DNA of 64,000 bases, from positions 4,988,207-5,052,206 of the forward strand of contig NC_092353.1 in assembly GCF_963676685.1 (NCBI RefSeq). Reading direction: 5' to 3'. Under the pieces are notes generated by a model. It saw only the letters and a program-made list of their open reading frames with translations. It had not been told where the DNA came from and searched no databases. Positions 11,501 to 24,567 of the stretch are shown here, in pieces; position 1 is the first letter of the stretch, and each line of letters opens with the position of its first letter. Made by a program: the position numbers and the translations under genes. The DNA is from Mytilus edulis (lineage: Eukaryota; Mollusca; Bivalvia; Mytilida; Mytilidae).

Positions 11501-14003
11501 GTCAAATTTAATATAGTGGTTATACAAATTTAAAAGGGAATTTGTCTAAGCATAAAAAATTGTGCCACCCAGTATGACATTTCAGAAATACCCATTTCAA
11601 AGATCTGTAAAATGAAACAATTGGAACAAATCCTCTTTAGTATTATATTATATTTGCTTAATTGGCTCTATCAACGATATATTCAGAAAATATTGATCAG
11701 ACTAGTGCAAAAACAAAATCAAATGGAACCTACAAAAATATGCCTATTTTTATAAATAAACATAAATCAGAGTTATCGGACAAAAAGTAAATCAGACGAA
11801 AAGCATCGGATAATTTTGTTAAAAGATTTCAAGTTAGTATTTCAAAAGATAAAAAAATGCCACGTTATCATATCATAATAAAAAGGAACAGTGTAATATC
11901 AAACATATTGACAATCATTACTGTCAACAGGATTAGTGTAAAACAATAATCTTCAAAATTCAAATTAAATATTCCTATCTATCAAAGTTTCAGCAATTGA
12001 AATATATTTTTGAAATAACGAACTCTATCATGAAGCTTCATTACATGTTATAAACAGAAAAATAAAAGTAATGAAAAATGAATTCTTTTAAATCATTTAC
12101 CATGCACTGAAGTTCAAATACATGAAAAGAGAAGCACACATTTTAAAACGTGTATTTCTAAATGACGCTAACTAAATCTAACATCTAATAAAATTATCTA
12201 GCTTTATTTTCTGATTTTACACCTTGATAATCTCCTATGCCTTATATTAGGATTTCAACAATTCTACACTTTGGTGAATCCATTTCTGAATACATAAAAA
12301 TTTGATAACAATCTTTAGAAATGTCATCACTATAGGATGTGATTGTAACACTTTTTTTTCATTTAATTTTATGAAACCATTTGGTCCTGGTTAGACTGTA
12401 GTTATTAGAAAGACATCATCAACACAATCCATTCTTAAATCAATTTTAATATACTAAAATAATCGCCGCTGCAGACGATTATGGTTGTTTTGTATCGATT
12501 AGTGATTTCAACAGAGAAAAATCTGATTTAAATCAAACTTCAAAAATATCAAATGAGACCGATGGTATACAAATGAGGGGCGAAAGATACCAGAGGAACA
12601 TAAATAAGTCAATTAATTACCGAATCAAGAACTAATATCCCTGCTGGACCAAGAACTCTATTATCGTTTCGGAGATTCCTGTGTTTAAAGCAAATTGGTG
12701 TAACTCATGATTCTGAAATACGATAACTTTGTATCGTAGTATCTGAGCAAGCAGAGCGCAATCCATTCGAGGGTGTCCACTTGGAAAAAATAAACCAAAA
12801 CATCACTTACAAATTGTATCTGCACACAAATGTGCAAATGATTGCTACATAATTTATATGTTCATTTATGGTGATTATTCAAGCACTGATAATGTTTTCA
12901 GAAAAGATGATCATGAATCAATTTGTCATCAAAGTAAAACTGTGAGCAAAGAATGCAATACCATCGAAAAAAAAAGTAACTGTACAAACACTACTTAAAA
13001 GAGTAGTACAATGAGAGACGAACGAAACCCGGAATAAAAGAACTATCAAAAACCTAAAAACTGAAAACGATAAATAAACCAACAGAACTTTTGAGCACGA
13101 ATGATGTTTTAAATCAACACCTGATCAATTACACACCTAAATTTATACAGTGCGACGCAAAACACATGTTAATTACCCACCAAACAAAAACAAAAGGTCA
13201 GTTTTACTTTGATTTATATACTCTTAATGTGAAAAAGATTTGACTCCAAATTTGAGCGAAATAGCAATTGTGCGTTGATCTACACAAGAATATGAGCCAT
13301 CTGAATTCGAACTGGAAACATCTTATGCCTCCTACAAAACAACTTCGGGATGCCTGAGAGTCTGCATAACCTACCGGAGAACTTTATCTGTCATATAACT
13401 ATATCGGAATATTTTGACTGGAGTCGGAATTTGTATTATAAGTGGTGAATCCAAGCAGGTGGAGTCTATCTGGGTTAACACATCTGCTTTAATTCTCTCA
13501 GTAATTTTCTCTTTATTGTATATTCAAAAACAAAAAGCTACTAGATTCAAATATCGGTAAACTAGGGTTGTGTCTTATTCAAACAAAGATATTTACACTT
13601 TTTACTTAATGAATTGACTGTTCCAGGTGATGCATTTATATTTAAGATTATCATATTTATAATATTAATGGCACCATTTTTTGTACACGATGCTCATTTC
13701 AACATTCTACATATGTCTATTAAGCAGTGCTTGAAGGCAACAGATCGGCAAATCATACATTTACTGCTAACATTAAAGAACTGCTAAAATAAAAGTACAA
13801 AAAGTGACGACAATTTAAGGCGGACAATGAATGATAGCCCTGAAACGATGTACAATGAATGAAAGTCGTGTTGAGGGAGATATAGTATAAACGGCAAGAG
13901 ACACTAATGAGATATAAGTTGCTGAATTTCCCGTTTGCCGCATTTTAGAGGACGTTGTAAGCACTTTATTCAGTAGCACAAAACTCCTAAGTTACTTAAA
14001 AGG

Positions 14004-14070
14004 ATGATTAACATACACTTTATCAATATAATTTTTATATTATTTTATCAGTCCGTGGCGTGCGAAAGTA
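14004..14070 (+). CDS. Candidate signal-peptide exon, possibly the first exon of gene A
   Basis: An ATG at 14004 opens a strongly hydrophobic peptide (I-I-F-I-L-F-Y) followed by Q-S-V-A-C-E-S, which looks like a signal peptide with a cleavage site. A donor-like gtcaag at 14071 would leave phase 1, matching the IgGFc exon at 20727 and giving an in-frame join. The gap would be 6.7 kb. This is speculative: the donor is weak, and the paralogous position at 18362 has an early stop. It could instead belong to nothing. Confidence 0.25.
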
Positions 14071-14869
14071 GTCAAGTATTATTTATTTCCGGCGTTGAAA
14101 GGATACACGTCATCGTTGTTAGTTTCAACTTCAATGTTATTATGCAAGCAAATTTAATAAACAATTATTTTATACTTTGTTTTTATTACACTTTACATAG
14201 GGCTTTATCTCTGATCTTAGTTTAAACATATTTATTGATAGTGGATTGGGAAACAAGATTTTGCAACTTATATTAATCCCTTTCCACTTTACGGGTGCGA
14301 GTGCTGCCTTGTAGCGGAATTAGCCTGCTCTTTTTCGAAATCTACAATGATGTCTTAAACGTGCAAGAGATATGGATATCTCTTAACATGGGTCAGCCAT
14401 TTATCGTCCTCTTCCGACGGACTATCATCGTTTCCTCAAGACCATACTCGCAAATTGTGTCAAGGGAGAGCCGGAAATTCAGTCCCTGAAATCCAGGAAC
14501 CTTTGTGTTAGTAGTCCAATGAACTAACCACTAGTGATCTTATTTCAGTGTGCACAATTCCTATTCTTCGTATTTCATCTTTATCTATATTAGGAAATCT
14601 GTTTAGTCGTTTCACATACCATTTTATTTTGGGGTGTTTAGATTCAGTGTCGAGTTAATGTATATAATTTGCGTTGTCTGCGAGAAACATATATTTTTTT
14701 CTGATAAAGTAACTAAATTCAAAAACAGTATGAGTAGAATTATGTATTGGGCATTTTCTTACGTAGAAAAAGGTGTATGAAACCTGGTGGTATAGCTGGC
14801 TAAACCTTTTACTTGTATTACAGTAACATCAAATTCCATTATATTGATAACGATGTGTGAACAAAAACA

Positions 14870-15158
14870 AACAAGCCGCATTTTTGCGCCTGTCCCAAGT
14901 CAGGAGCCTCTGGCCTTTGTTAGTCTTGTATTATTTTTAATTTTAGTTCCCTGTGTACAATTTGGAGTTTAGTATGGTGTTTATTATCACCAAACTAGTA
15001 TATATATATATTCGTTCAGGGGCCAACTGAAGGACGCCTAAGGGTGGTGGAATTTCTCGCTGCATTGAAGATCTGTTGGTAACCTTCTGATGTTGTCTGT
15101 TCTATGGTCGGGTTGTTGTCTCTTTGACACATTCCTCATTTCCATTTTCAATTTTAAA
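14870..15158 (+). repeat. 3' part of retroelement family R3
   Basis: Reads 'gcgcctgtcccaagtcagga', 'ccaactgaaggacgc', 'gcattgaagatctgttgg', 'tctatggtcgggttgttgtc' and ends 'cctcatttccattttcaatt'. It is the reverse-oriented counterpart of 54830-55100 and lies between the two duplication units. Confidence 0.7.
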
Positions 15159-16479
15159 CATAACAGGTGAAAATGTCAATAGTATGAATATTTATCAATT
15201 TGTCGTAGTTTTGTAAATATAAGGTAAAAGTCTGAGTCAGCCTTTTCCAGCTATTTTTAAAAATATCGAATATTTAAAAACAAAAAGAGTTCCATCAATA
15301 ATTTTAGCTTACTTTGTTCCTTAACTGATGATTTTTATGATTTGAAGTTTCAAGTTTCAATCCAGATTATGTTAATTTACCTGACACTACATATACCCCT
15401 TAATATAATTAACAGTCCTGAAAAGGTTAAAAAGGGAAACAATTGGATGGACTTATCAGATGGTTGAAACTGTAAATTTAAATTTAACTTCAATAAATAT
15501 AAGGTTTTTTTTAAACAAAGGTCTGTTGCTGACAAATTGAACAAACGGACGATGTGTTGCAATGCATATGTGAAGGTTGAAATCACCAAGGAATTTATTA
15601 TAACAGCAGGATAAAACGAACTTATATTTATTTTTACACGCCATTAGATAAACAATATGCAAAAATTATGCTAATTCAAATTCCAGATAAAATGACTATG
15701 TAATAGCTAAAAGTGCAAACATCAAAGCATTATCTAACATGTTGTTGTTTATTTTGTTATTTATTTTTGTAATTTAAAACTCCGTAATTTAAATGCACAT
15801 TTTATAGGTTATAAATTTATCATATCAGCAGAATGAAAGGACCATATAATTTTTCAACAGGCCATTGAAATAAGAATATGCAAAAGTATGCTAATTTCCA
15901 TTCTAGATAAAATTACTATGTAACACCTGACTGTGCAAACACCAATGAATTATCAAATACTTAATTGTTGTTTTTTGTACTTTACATCTCCGTAATTTTA
16001 AATGCAAATTTTATGAATGATATATTTACAATATCAGCAAGACAAAAAGGAACATATATATAATTATTAAATAGGCCATTACAATATATGCGAAAAGTAT
16101 GATAATTTTCATTCCATATAACATTACTATGTAATACCTAACAGTGCAAACATCAATGCATTATTCAGTACGTCCGTGCTCATTTTTTGTATTTCAAAAA
16201 TGCATAATGTTATCAATTTCATTTTATTTTTACTTCTAATTAAGTTTGTTCTTATCAAATGGAAATTGTGCTTTATTAACATGAAAAGAAGAGGAGAAAA
16301 AAAAACTTTTTCACTATAAATATTTAGGTAATATGTCAAAGCAGCGTCTGCATATGGAGTACATTTCGCATACTTTTTGATGTTCTAGCAATGTCTAGGG
16401 CGTATCTTTCCTATTTTGATTTCCTGGATAGAGAATTGCCATTACGCGTTGGTTGACTGTTATGGAATACCCATTTCAA

Positions 16480-16840
16480 AGATAATTGCGGAAATGGTAC
16501 AATTGTCGTAACTGCAATCCCGTTCCCCTGTCCTTGAATGTGACAAACCAAATTATACTTATTAGCGGGTTTGTCTTCTTACATGAGCAACAAACGAGGT
16601 TCCAGGCTATGGTGTGGATCTGTTTAACCTTCCGGGGGCACATAATATCACCCCCAGTTTTCGGTGAGGTTCGCGTTGCTGTACCCCTATTTGTAACAGT
16701 TGTTATCCATTCGTTTAATGTGTTTGAGCTTTTGATTTTGCCATTTGATAAGGAACCGTTTTCGATTTTTTCGGAGCTCGATACTTTTGTGATTTTACTT
16801 TTCGATAGCTTCTACCCTCTTTGTGAAATTAAACAGTGGT
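16480..16840 (+). repeat. Interspersed repeats R2 and R4 (fused in one ORF)
   Basis: A 118-codon ORF here is an accident of two repeats in register: R2 ('catgagcaac', 'ggatctgtttaaccttccgg', 'ggtgaggttcgcgttgctgt') followed by reversed R4 ('ttatccattcgtttaatgtg', 'gagcttttgattttgccatt'). Not a gene. Confidence 0.7.
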
Positions 16841-17969
16841 GATACCAATCTAGAAGTTAATGTCTCCAAACTACAAAAAAAATATTTATTCAACATTAAA
16901 AACATAAATGTACCACCCAGTTTAGACATTTAAGATACACACATTCAAAACATCTGAAAATGAAATTATTGGAAAATTAGTGTTAAAATATATTTGCTAG
17001 GTTTAATCAACAGGAAATTCAGAAAATATTGATCAGACTTGTATACAAACAGATTTGTCGTATACCAATCATTTAGAGAGTGAAATAGAGTTCCTGTCTA
17101 AATTCACGGACTTCTTGGAGTTTTAAAGTTCAAATTGAATATGCACATTTTTAAATGGGCCGAAAGCAGAATTATCGGACAAACAGCAAACTACACAAAA
17201 ACATTGGACACTTTTTTTTAAGGACATCAAGAAAGTATTAAAGATACAATAATGCCACTATATCATTTCATAATAAAAAGGAACAGTGTTATACCAAATA
17301 TATGTTTCCTGTCAACAGGATTTGTGTAAAAGCAATGTTCTTCAAAATCAAAAGTAAATGTCCCCTAAATCAAAATTAGAGTTATTAAAATATATCTTTT
17401 TAAAAAATAACTCTCACAAGAAGCTTCATTCAAGGTTATAAACAATAGAAAAATGAAAATGACTTCTATTACATCCTTCGCCAAGTTCTGAAGTTCAATT
17501 ACATGAAAAGAGCAACAGACATGAATTTAAAACTTATATTTCTTAATGACAGTATGTAAAGCTGACATCTGTCACTATTTTGGCAGTGGTTGAAATTTTG
17601 TTTTAAATTATGCAGATTTAATTTATTATTTAACACTTCGATAGTCCTCTTATAAAAACAATTTAAAAATCTTACACTTGGGTAAATTCATTTCTAAAAA
17701 TGCTTAAAATATCTAATAACTATCATCAAAAATGTCATCACTATAGGATGTGATTTTGGGTAAATTCATTTCTAAAAATGCTTAAAATATCCAAAAACTA
17801 TCTTCAGAAATTTCATCACTATAGGGTGTGATTGTAAAACCTTTTCTTTTCAATACTTTTTTATGAAAACATTTGGTCTTGATGTAAGACAGCGGGTATC
17901 AATCGAATGGACAAAAGCTGTCATATTCCTGACTTGGTACAGCCATTTTCTTATGTATAAACATAATAC

Positions 17970-18150
17970 AAGAGAGGGGCGAAATAAACTTGAGGGACAT
18001 TCAAACTCATAGATAAAAAATAAACTGACAACGCCATAACTAAAAAAGAAAAAAAAAACAATCAGAAAAACAAGACATAATATAGAAAACTAAAGATTAA
18101 GCAACACGAACCTCACCAAAACTGCGGGTAAGGCTTACATATACAAAAGG
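17970..18150 (-). repeat. Interspersed repeat R2
   Basis: Minus-orientation copy: 'gaggggcgaaa', 'tcaaactcatagat', 'aaataaactgacaacgcca' and 'aagcaacacgaacctcacc'. Confidence 0.65.
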
Positions 18151-18375
18151 TACATGACAATACTTACAGGGAGTGTTTACAACAAAACACACCAAGAGCA
18201 TATGTTAAAAAATTTTACGTCAGTAATGAATACTCAGAGACTCAGAACTTATAATTAGTCGATTTAGTACCAAATCAAGAACTAACATCCTTGCTGGACC
18301 AAGAACTCTCTTATTGTCTTGGAGATTCCTGTGTTTGCACAAACTTGCTAAGTTACTTAATAGGATGATATGAAT

Positions 18376-20726
18376 AAAAATATGTATTAACAGTCTTTAT
18401 AAGGAGGACTATGTTCTATACAATACAAAACTTTCCCTAAAAAAAATAAAGATGTTTAACCATCGCACGTGAAATACAAAGAAGATTAAAGACATTGGCA
18501 TATATCTCAAGCAGACAACACCTATATTTTAGATGGTATTTTATACTGATAATAGGAAAGTTCTGTTAGAAGATTACCCTAATAGATTAAGGCCGGTTAA
18601 GATAAATTCATTAATTTTGGTTCCGATCTTTTAATTTAACTTGAACGATTGTCTCATTTCAAAACTAGTTTGGGTTTTGTTTTGTTTTGTTTCTTTCTTC
18701 ATTTTTGGTTCATAAAACCTATTTTTATTCAAGATGATATTCAGTGTAAAGATCTTCAAGGTGTTTATATGACATATACTTATTATCATATCTATTCTAT
18801 ATGAATTGTTGAACTTTACACACATATATACGAATTGTTGATAAGAATAGTTTAAGTTTGTCACACAAATATTGAATGTCCTTAGCCATTGTTGAAAATG
18901 ATGTTTGTTTTACACTGTAAGTAATCTTTTAAAAATGAAAATAAGAAGTAGGCGGTTAATGCTTTACCATGGTTAAATTTAAGTTGTAAAAGGGATTTCA
19001 GATTACTTATTGATAAGTATCCCTATCCTAATCAAGTTGATGAATATAGTTCCATCATAATTATTTAAATAACGGTAAAAATCACTGAATTCATTTATTT
19101 GAAGGTCAATTGGGTAGGAAGAATTGACAGATTGTTTTTATAAATCACTTGTGTACAACAAAACATTTATCATATATTATATCTACATGAACATACGGGA
19201 CGCACCGATTTATCATTTTCTTACTTTTTTCAACTTTCTTTCTATTCGTTACCGTATGAACACACTGGATATCAGATAATACGCCTGGGTGTATTACTCT
19301 ACAACCAAGCTAACTGTTTATCACCCGAACTTTTGTTAAAAATTCAAATGCACTTATGTCAGTATTTGCATAGTTTTAACATCTCTTATATTGACGTAAC
19401 ACAAAAATCAGCCGTTTAAAAATTTACAATTTATCAATATATATAATAAACCAATTATATATAAATGTTGTTTTTATATACTTGAATAGTGCTTAACAAA
19501 ATTAATAAAGATTAAGATTAATTTAGTGTTATTGTTATCATGTGTGTTCAGAATCTCTATAAAGACTACAGGCATATAGACACCCTTTTATGATTGTATG
19601 TTATTTGGTATTTGTTTTTTCTGATCCTTGTTAATTCTCTGTATCCATTTGTGTGTCAGATGTGTAAAACTACACTCTTTCTTTTAAATTCTTTATATTG
19701 TATGTTGAGTGATTATGATTCTTTATTGCAGTGCTATGTTTCGTATGTTATGTTGATACAGTCCATGGTGAGTTGCTTTATTCTGACAAAAACTGTTGTG
19801 CTGTGCATCGGATGTCGCTATCATCTTGAAACAGCCAATCTTCCCGTATAGTTGTTTTATGAACACAAATGATTTTATATATGTTTTTTCGTCTTTATTA
19901 TAGAACATTCATTCCGAATTATTGCACAACTAAACATTAACATTTGATACGAACAACCGTTTCCACGACACATGTTTCTATATTGGCCTTCATGGTTAGA
20001 ATTTGATGAATAAAACTACCGAAAGTAGCGAAAGTAAAACCTCAGACGACTGAAAATAGAATGTCTTAATTAAATGACCCACGCAGAATCATCTCCAACT
20101 ACGCTGAGTTGGACCATTTCATTTGGTATGTTGTTATCTAAAAGGCATACGTTAAGGTCTGTGAATACATCATTACACGCACGTTATCTATCATTTTTAA
20201 ATATTTCCTCCATGTATAAATTTTTTTTTGGTGAAATTGTCGAACAATTACACCAATGATTTAAGGTTTTTTTGCACGAAATAGTAAACAAAATGTTGGT
20301 ATTTATCCCCGCAAACAAGCTGAATGTTGAAGTAGGGGATATGTTGGTGCTTCGTGTACTTATATCATACGAACCTAACTAACAAATTAAATATTAGTTT
20401 CATATGTTAGCAGTTGTATTGTTTTTCCTTGACATTTACAGATAACTCAATTGGTTTACATACTTCCAAGTTTCAGTTTTCTTTTATAAGTGTATAAACA
20501 TGTAAATGTATACATGTATGTTGAATATTCAAATATAAGTATTCAATAAAGTCACGTTTTGTATTGTATGTTTTGTTTCGAAGCAATAATCAAACCGTAA
20601 TATTATTCTGTCTTAATGATAGCAATTTGAATAGCACGTTGTATACAATATGAATTTTGGAATTCAACTGTCTTTAGTTAAAGTCATTACATTAGCATGT
20701 TTTGTGACTGCTTGTGTATATTTCAG
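18376..20726. other. No supported gene
   Basis: AT-rich, with only short ORFs lacking recognisable motifs (for example 19594-19851). Presumably intergenic DNA or the 5' intron of gene A. Several TATA-like tracts (19435-19465) cannot be told from background. Confidence 0.4.
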
Positions 20727-21994
20727 ATAAACGTGTGTATGATAAGCAAGCACCATGGATGGACTTTTATTTAGGATTTTTAGACAACAACGGTCCAAAT
20801 GGTTATGTTCAATTAAATATAGTCGCAAACGATTCCGGATCGTGTATCATAAATATTCCATTCTTCAATATCAGCGAAACAATAGCTATTAATGGCAGTA
20901 GTAAAAATATTTACAATATCAGCAAAGATATTGAAATGAATATCACTGGAATAGAAATGAAAGGTGTCAAAGTTAGCTGTGATATCGATGTGTCAATATA
21001 TGCAATGAATTACTACATGGCATATTCTGAAGGGTACCTGGCGATACCATACAAAAGTTTAGGACGAAGATACATCGCAGCCACGTATAGTAATATTAAC
21101 TTCACAATAATAATGCTTAATAACGTCAGTGTTGGGGTGGTATGTACAGAAAACAACACCACAGTTACGTTGTTTCTGAAAATTAAAAATGGTGTACTGT
21201 ATTTTGGTGGACATGCATATCAATCGAATGATTCTCTAACTGTCAATCTTAACGCCTATGAAACATTTTATTTTTCAAATACACATGATCTCAGTGGTAC
21301 AATTATTACATCAACCAAACCAGTTGCGGTCGTTTCTGGAGGCGATATCAGCATAAACAGATCTTCCCAATATACAGACTACACTACGGAAATGATTCTC
21401 CCTAGTGAACAGCTTGGGAAAGACTTTGTTGTCCCATTGTTATACGATTCTTTTTGTCTTTACAGAGTACTAGCCGATGACGACGCAACTGTAACCATTC
21501 AAAACTCAACAAGTAGAAATACTAAAACGCTTGTGAAAGGGGAGTTTCTGGAAATTTCAAACTTTACTACATCAACCGTTGAATCTTCTACAGGAGTTCT
21601 TGTACAGTTATATTGTGCCAAACTTTACAGCACGTGTAATTATGCCATGACTACAGTCCCAAGTATTCAACATTTTAAAACTAGTTATCAATTTACCGTA
21701 GTTTCGAACTATCCACTTGACAGGTTTCCGCCAGATAACTTTTTTATCACAATTATAATCACAGCAGACGACAAACATGATCTGATTTTAGACGGAGTAA
21801 AAGGAATTATGTTTAATGAAAAATCAACTATTAAACTAGCTGGAAAAAAATACTCTATCCTTTCGCATGAATTAGATGTTGGAATTCATGAAATGCATCA
21901 TGCCGATAGCGTTCCATTCGGACTTATCGTGTATGGACGAAATCCATTAGATGGATATGCTTACCCTGCAGGACTTAAAATGAATCCACAATAA
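20727..21994 (+). CDS. Gene A: IgGFc-binding-protein N-terminal-like domain (last exon)
   Basis: An acceptor (tgtatatttcag) precedes an exon open in phase 1 for 421 residues to TAA. The family is the IgGFc_binding domain found at the N terminus of the mucus protein FCGBP. Recognisable are a beta-rich start (D-F-Y-L-G-F-L), G-T-I-I-T-S-T-K-P-V-A-V-V-S-G-G near residue 190, E-M-I-L-P then F-V-V-P-L-L near 225, G-V-L-V-Q-L-Y-C, and a C-terminal F-G-L-I-V-Y-G then G-Y-A-Y-P-A-G. There are many N-x-S/T sequons, as in a secreted glycoprotein. It is the paralog of gene C's last exon, with the same splice phase and the same end. The upstream modules (EGF, ShK, LU) seen in gene C were not found upstream of this exon. 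The apparent initiation at 20714 is inside the intron. Confidence 0.85.
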
Positions 21995-21995
21995 A
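21990..21995 (+). terminator. AATAAA overlapping the gene A stop codon
   Basis: The hexamer aataaa spans the TAA stop (21992-21994). If used for polyadenylation, the 3' UTR would be only some tens of bases. It may be fortuitous; repeat DNA begins within a few bases. Confidence 0.3.
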
Positions 21996-21999
21996 AGTC

Positions 22000-22200
22000 G
22001 TGGGATTTTGTCTGATGCTTGGTCCGTTTCTGTGTGTGTTACATTGTAGTGTTGTGTCGTTGTGTCGTTGTTCTCCTCTTATGTTTGGTGCGTTTCCCTC
22101 AGTTTTAGTTTGTTACCCCGATTTTGTTTTTTGTCCATGGATTTATGAGTTTGAACAGCGGTATACTACTGTTGCCTTTATTGGACAGAAAGTTTTCAGT
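22000..22200 (+). repeat. Interspersed repeat after gene A
   Basis: Reads 'tgtcgttgtgtcgttgttct', 'gcgtttccctcagttttagt', 'atttatgagtttgaacagcg' and 'gtatactactgttgccttta', a common repeat course. The ORF in it is not a gene. Confidence 0.65.
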
Positions 22201-22739
22201 ATTGACAAAAAGTTTAATTAGCCCCATCACTATTATTCTTTGACTCGTAAGATAAACTTGAGAAGCCTCAATCACCTTATATTTACATAATAAAAATAAT
22301 TGCTTTTCCTATACATGTTTTTTTCTTTATTGGGTTATGTATGTCGTTGCGGTGTCAAAATTATCAGACTTGTTATAATTCTAACGGAATGCGACGACTG
22401 AATAAGTATAACTATCCAGGCATTACCCATCATAATAAAGTAACACCTAGCAGTATATGTACAACACAGTAACAAGACTGAACCGTCACAATCCTGTTCA
22501 TCTTTTCATCGATTGTGACATCAACTGTAGATTTTGACATATTTTGCATGAACGCCTGTCTATTGTTATCTACTAGATTTCTTTTGTTGGTACGGTGCTG
22601 TATCATTGATATAAATCCCATATCTACTTGTATTCATGATAAATGACGTGGAGACACTGTGTATTGGTTGAGTTTAAAATTTCCATATGGCTAATGACTT
22701 TGCATGACTTATACAATTCAAAGCTACGTCCCATATATG

Positions 22740-23010
22740 TCTATTTACCGGATTTGTAATCACATAAGCAACACGACGGGTGCCACATGTGGAGCAGGAT
22801 CTGCTTACCCTTCCGGAGCACCTGAGATCACCCCTACTTTTTGGTGGGGTTCGTGTTGTTTATTCTTTAGTGTTTTATGTTGTGTCATGTTGTCTATTGT
22901 TTTTCTGTTTGTCTTTTTCATTTTTAGCCATGGCGTTGTCAGTTTGTTTTAGATTTATGAGTTTGACTGTCCCTTTGGTATCTTTCGTCCCTCTTTTATA
23001 TAGTTTAGTA
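22740..23010 (+). repeat. Bivalve interspersed repeat R2 (well preserved)
   Basis: 'gcaacacgacgggtgccac', 'gcttacccttccggagcacc', 'tttttggtggggttcgtgtt', 'agccatggcgttgtcagttt', 'ttggtatctttcgtccctct'. The two overlapping ORFs are repeat-derived. Confidence 0.8.
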
Positions 23011-23384
23011 ATAATGACGCAAGCCATAGAGTAAAGACTAAGTTGTATATGAAAATTCGTTGCTTTTTTATTTTGTTATAGGTTTCAATTTATGAACGTC
23101 AATATATCATACATACTATTTTTCAATGACGTCATATAATGGAAATTAAAATATTATGTATATATTTACAGTGGAAAATAAAGTGCAATATCTAATCACA
23201 AATGTTTATTTATTTTTATCGATTTTATTAAATAAATCTAAGATTGATGAAATAGATATTTCTCAAATTCAGATTGCGTATATAAAGTATAGATGCATTG
23301 GGAAGTTTATTAAGTCCTACCAGTGATAATAATTATTAGTCAAGCATAAAGTCTGCATATTAACACTAAATGAACCTGTTTCTG

Positions 23385-23635
23385 TGGTCGTCGTTCGTTG
23401 ATGTGGTTCTTCAGTGTTTCTAGGTTCTCGTTTTTTTTATATATAGGTTAAAACCGTTGGTTTTCCTGTTTGAATTGTTTTCTCTAGGAACAATTTTTAG
23501 TTTCCTTGGCGGTGTGATTCAAGGCTCCGTGTTGAAAGCCATACTTTGACCTATAGTTATGTTGCTTTTTACATATTGTGATTTGGATTAGGAGTTGTCT
23601 CATTGGCACTCATGCCACATCTTTTTATTTTCTAT
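23385..23635 (+). repeat. Interspersed repeat R1 (diverged)
   Basis: 'gttaaaaccgttggttttcc', 'gttgaaagccatactttgac', 'gtctcattggcactcatgcc'. Confidence 0.7.
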
Positions 23636-24058
23636 AAACTTATTACTTTGTGATTTATAAAAACAATTAATCTGTATAACAAAATATGATTTATTTACAA
23701 AGTAAAAATATGATAAAACTGCGTTTATTTACTACGCAACAACTTGTGGTGAACCAAAGGAAACATGTGAAGGTCAAACACAATCTTTTCTTGAACATAA
23801 TCAGACTTAACATTAACATTAGAAGTACCTGCATGTCAATCAAGAACAGCCAATGATGTTACTACTAACTGCATGTAACTTATAGTTATAATTTTTTACC
23901 AAATTCAAATACATGTGAATTTTAAATGAGCTACTAATGTTGGTTTGAGCCGATAGGTGTATGAGCCAATTTTTAGGATTATCTTTGATTATGGCATATA
24001 CTTTTGGTAAATGCATTGATAGTTTTGGGATTTTTTGTTTTTTTAGATCTACTTTCAG

Positions 24059-24082
24059 TGATGCAAGTCAAAACAATTTTAG
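24059..24082 (+). CDS. Candidate short 5' exon of gene B
   Basis: Between actttcag and gtaagt lies a 24-nt segment starting TGATG. In the frame needed for gene B it gives M-Q-V-K-T-I-L plus one base (phase 1). It sits where genes C and D have short phase-1 exons. Very short, so weak evidence. Confidence 0.2.
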
Positions 24083-24567
24083 GTAAGTCACATGTATATT
24101 TTTTTATAAGACTCCTATGATTAAACGATACATTGACTACATCATGTGGTCTAATTTTTATCAATATATATTATTGTAGATTAATTATGACCTTTTCTAA
24201 AGTTGCTTAAATCATTGGAATTTCTAACGTTATTTCAATTTTTCATAAATATTTGAATCAGAACAGTAAATGAACAAATTATATCGATATTATTACATTG
24301 TTCATTATTTTACGCATGTATTTATAAGTTAGTGTATATATACTAGTACCTATCCGGATTGAACTTTAACAAGGAAATGTCGTTTGTGAATTCGTGACAA
24401 TAGTTATAGTAATGTTAAACTTTCATAGTACACACGTACTGTACAATGATTTTGATTAAAATTCGATTTTTGTAGGTTGATGTAAAAGCCTTTTCATGAT
24501 ATCTTGGTCGTAAAAAACTTTAGGAATACTTTAACTTTATAAATTTATTACAGTTTAATTTTTATAG

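Larger units (their letters stand above)
8665..14010. repeat. Segmental duplication, unit 1
   Basis: Collinear with 15183-18375. Matching anchors include 'caatttgtcgtag' (8673/15198), 'ggtctgttgctga' (10530/15520), 'aatcaccaaggaa' (10600/15582), 'aggaccatataatttttcaa' (10856/15837), 'tcactataggatgtgatt' (12328/17738), 'ggagattcctgtgttt' (12680/18328) and 'ctaagttactta' (13987/18348). Unit 1 carries about 1.5 kb extra at 8880-10395 and about 1.27 kb extra at 12700-13965. No gene was found in either copy. Confidence 0.75.
15183..18375. repeat. Segmental duplication, unit 2
   Basis: Collinear partner of 8665-14010 (anchors listed there). It includes its own internal small duplication: the block 'gggtaaattcatttctaaaaa' with 'atgcttaaaatatc' and 'tcactatagg' occurs twice, at 17678-17750 and 17757-17830. 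No coding exon was recognised. Confidence 0.75.

Noticed and set aside
16486-16842. 118-codon ORF, one of the longest in the left half
   Set aside because: It is two interspersed repeats (R2 and reversed R4) in chance register.
20074-20259. Short ORF just upstream of gene A as a missing exon
   Set aside because: No suitable donor in the needed phase and no similarity to the EGF, ShK or LU modules.
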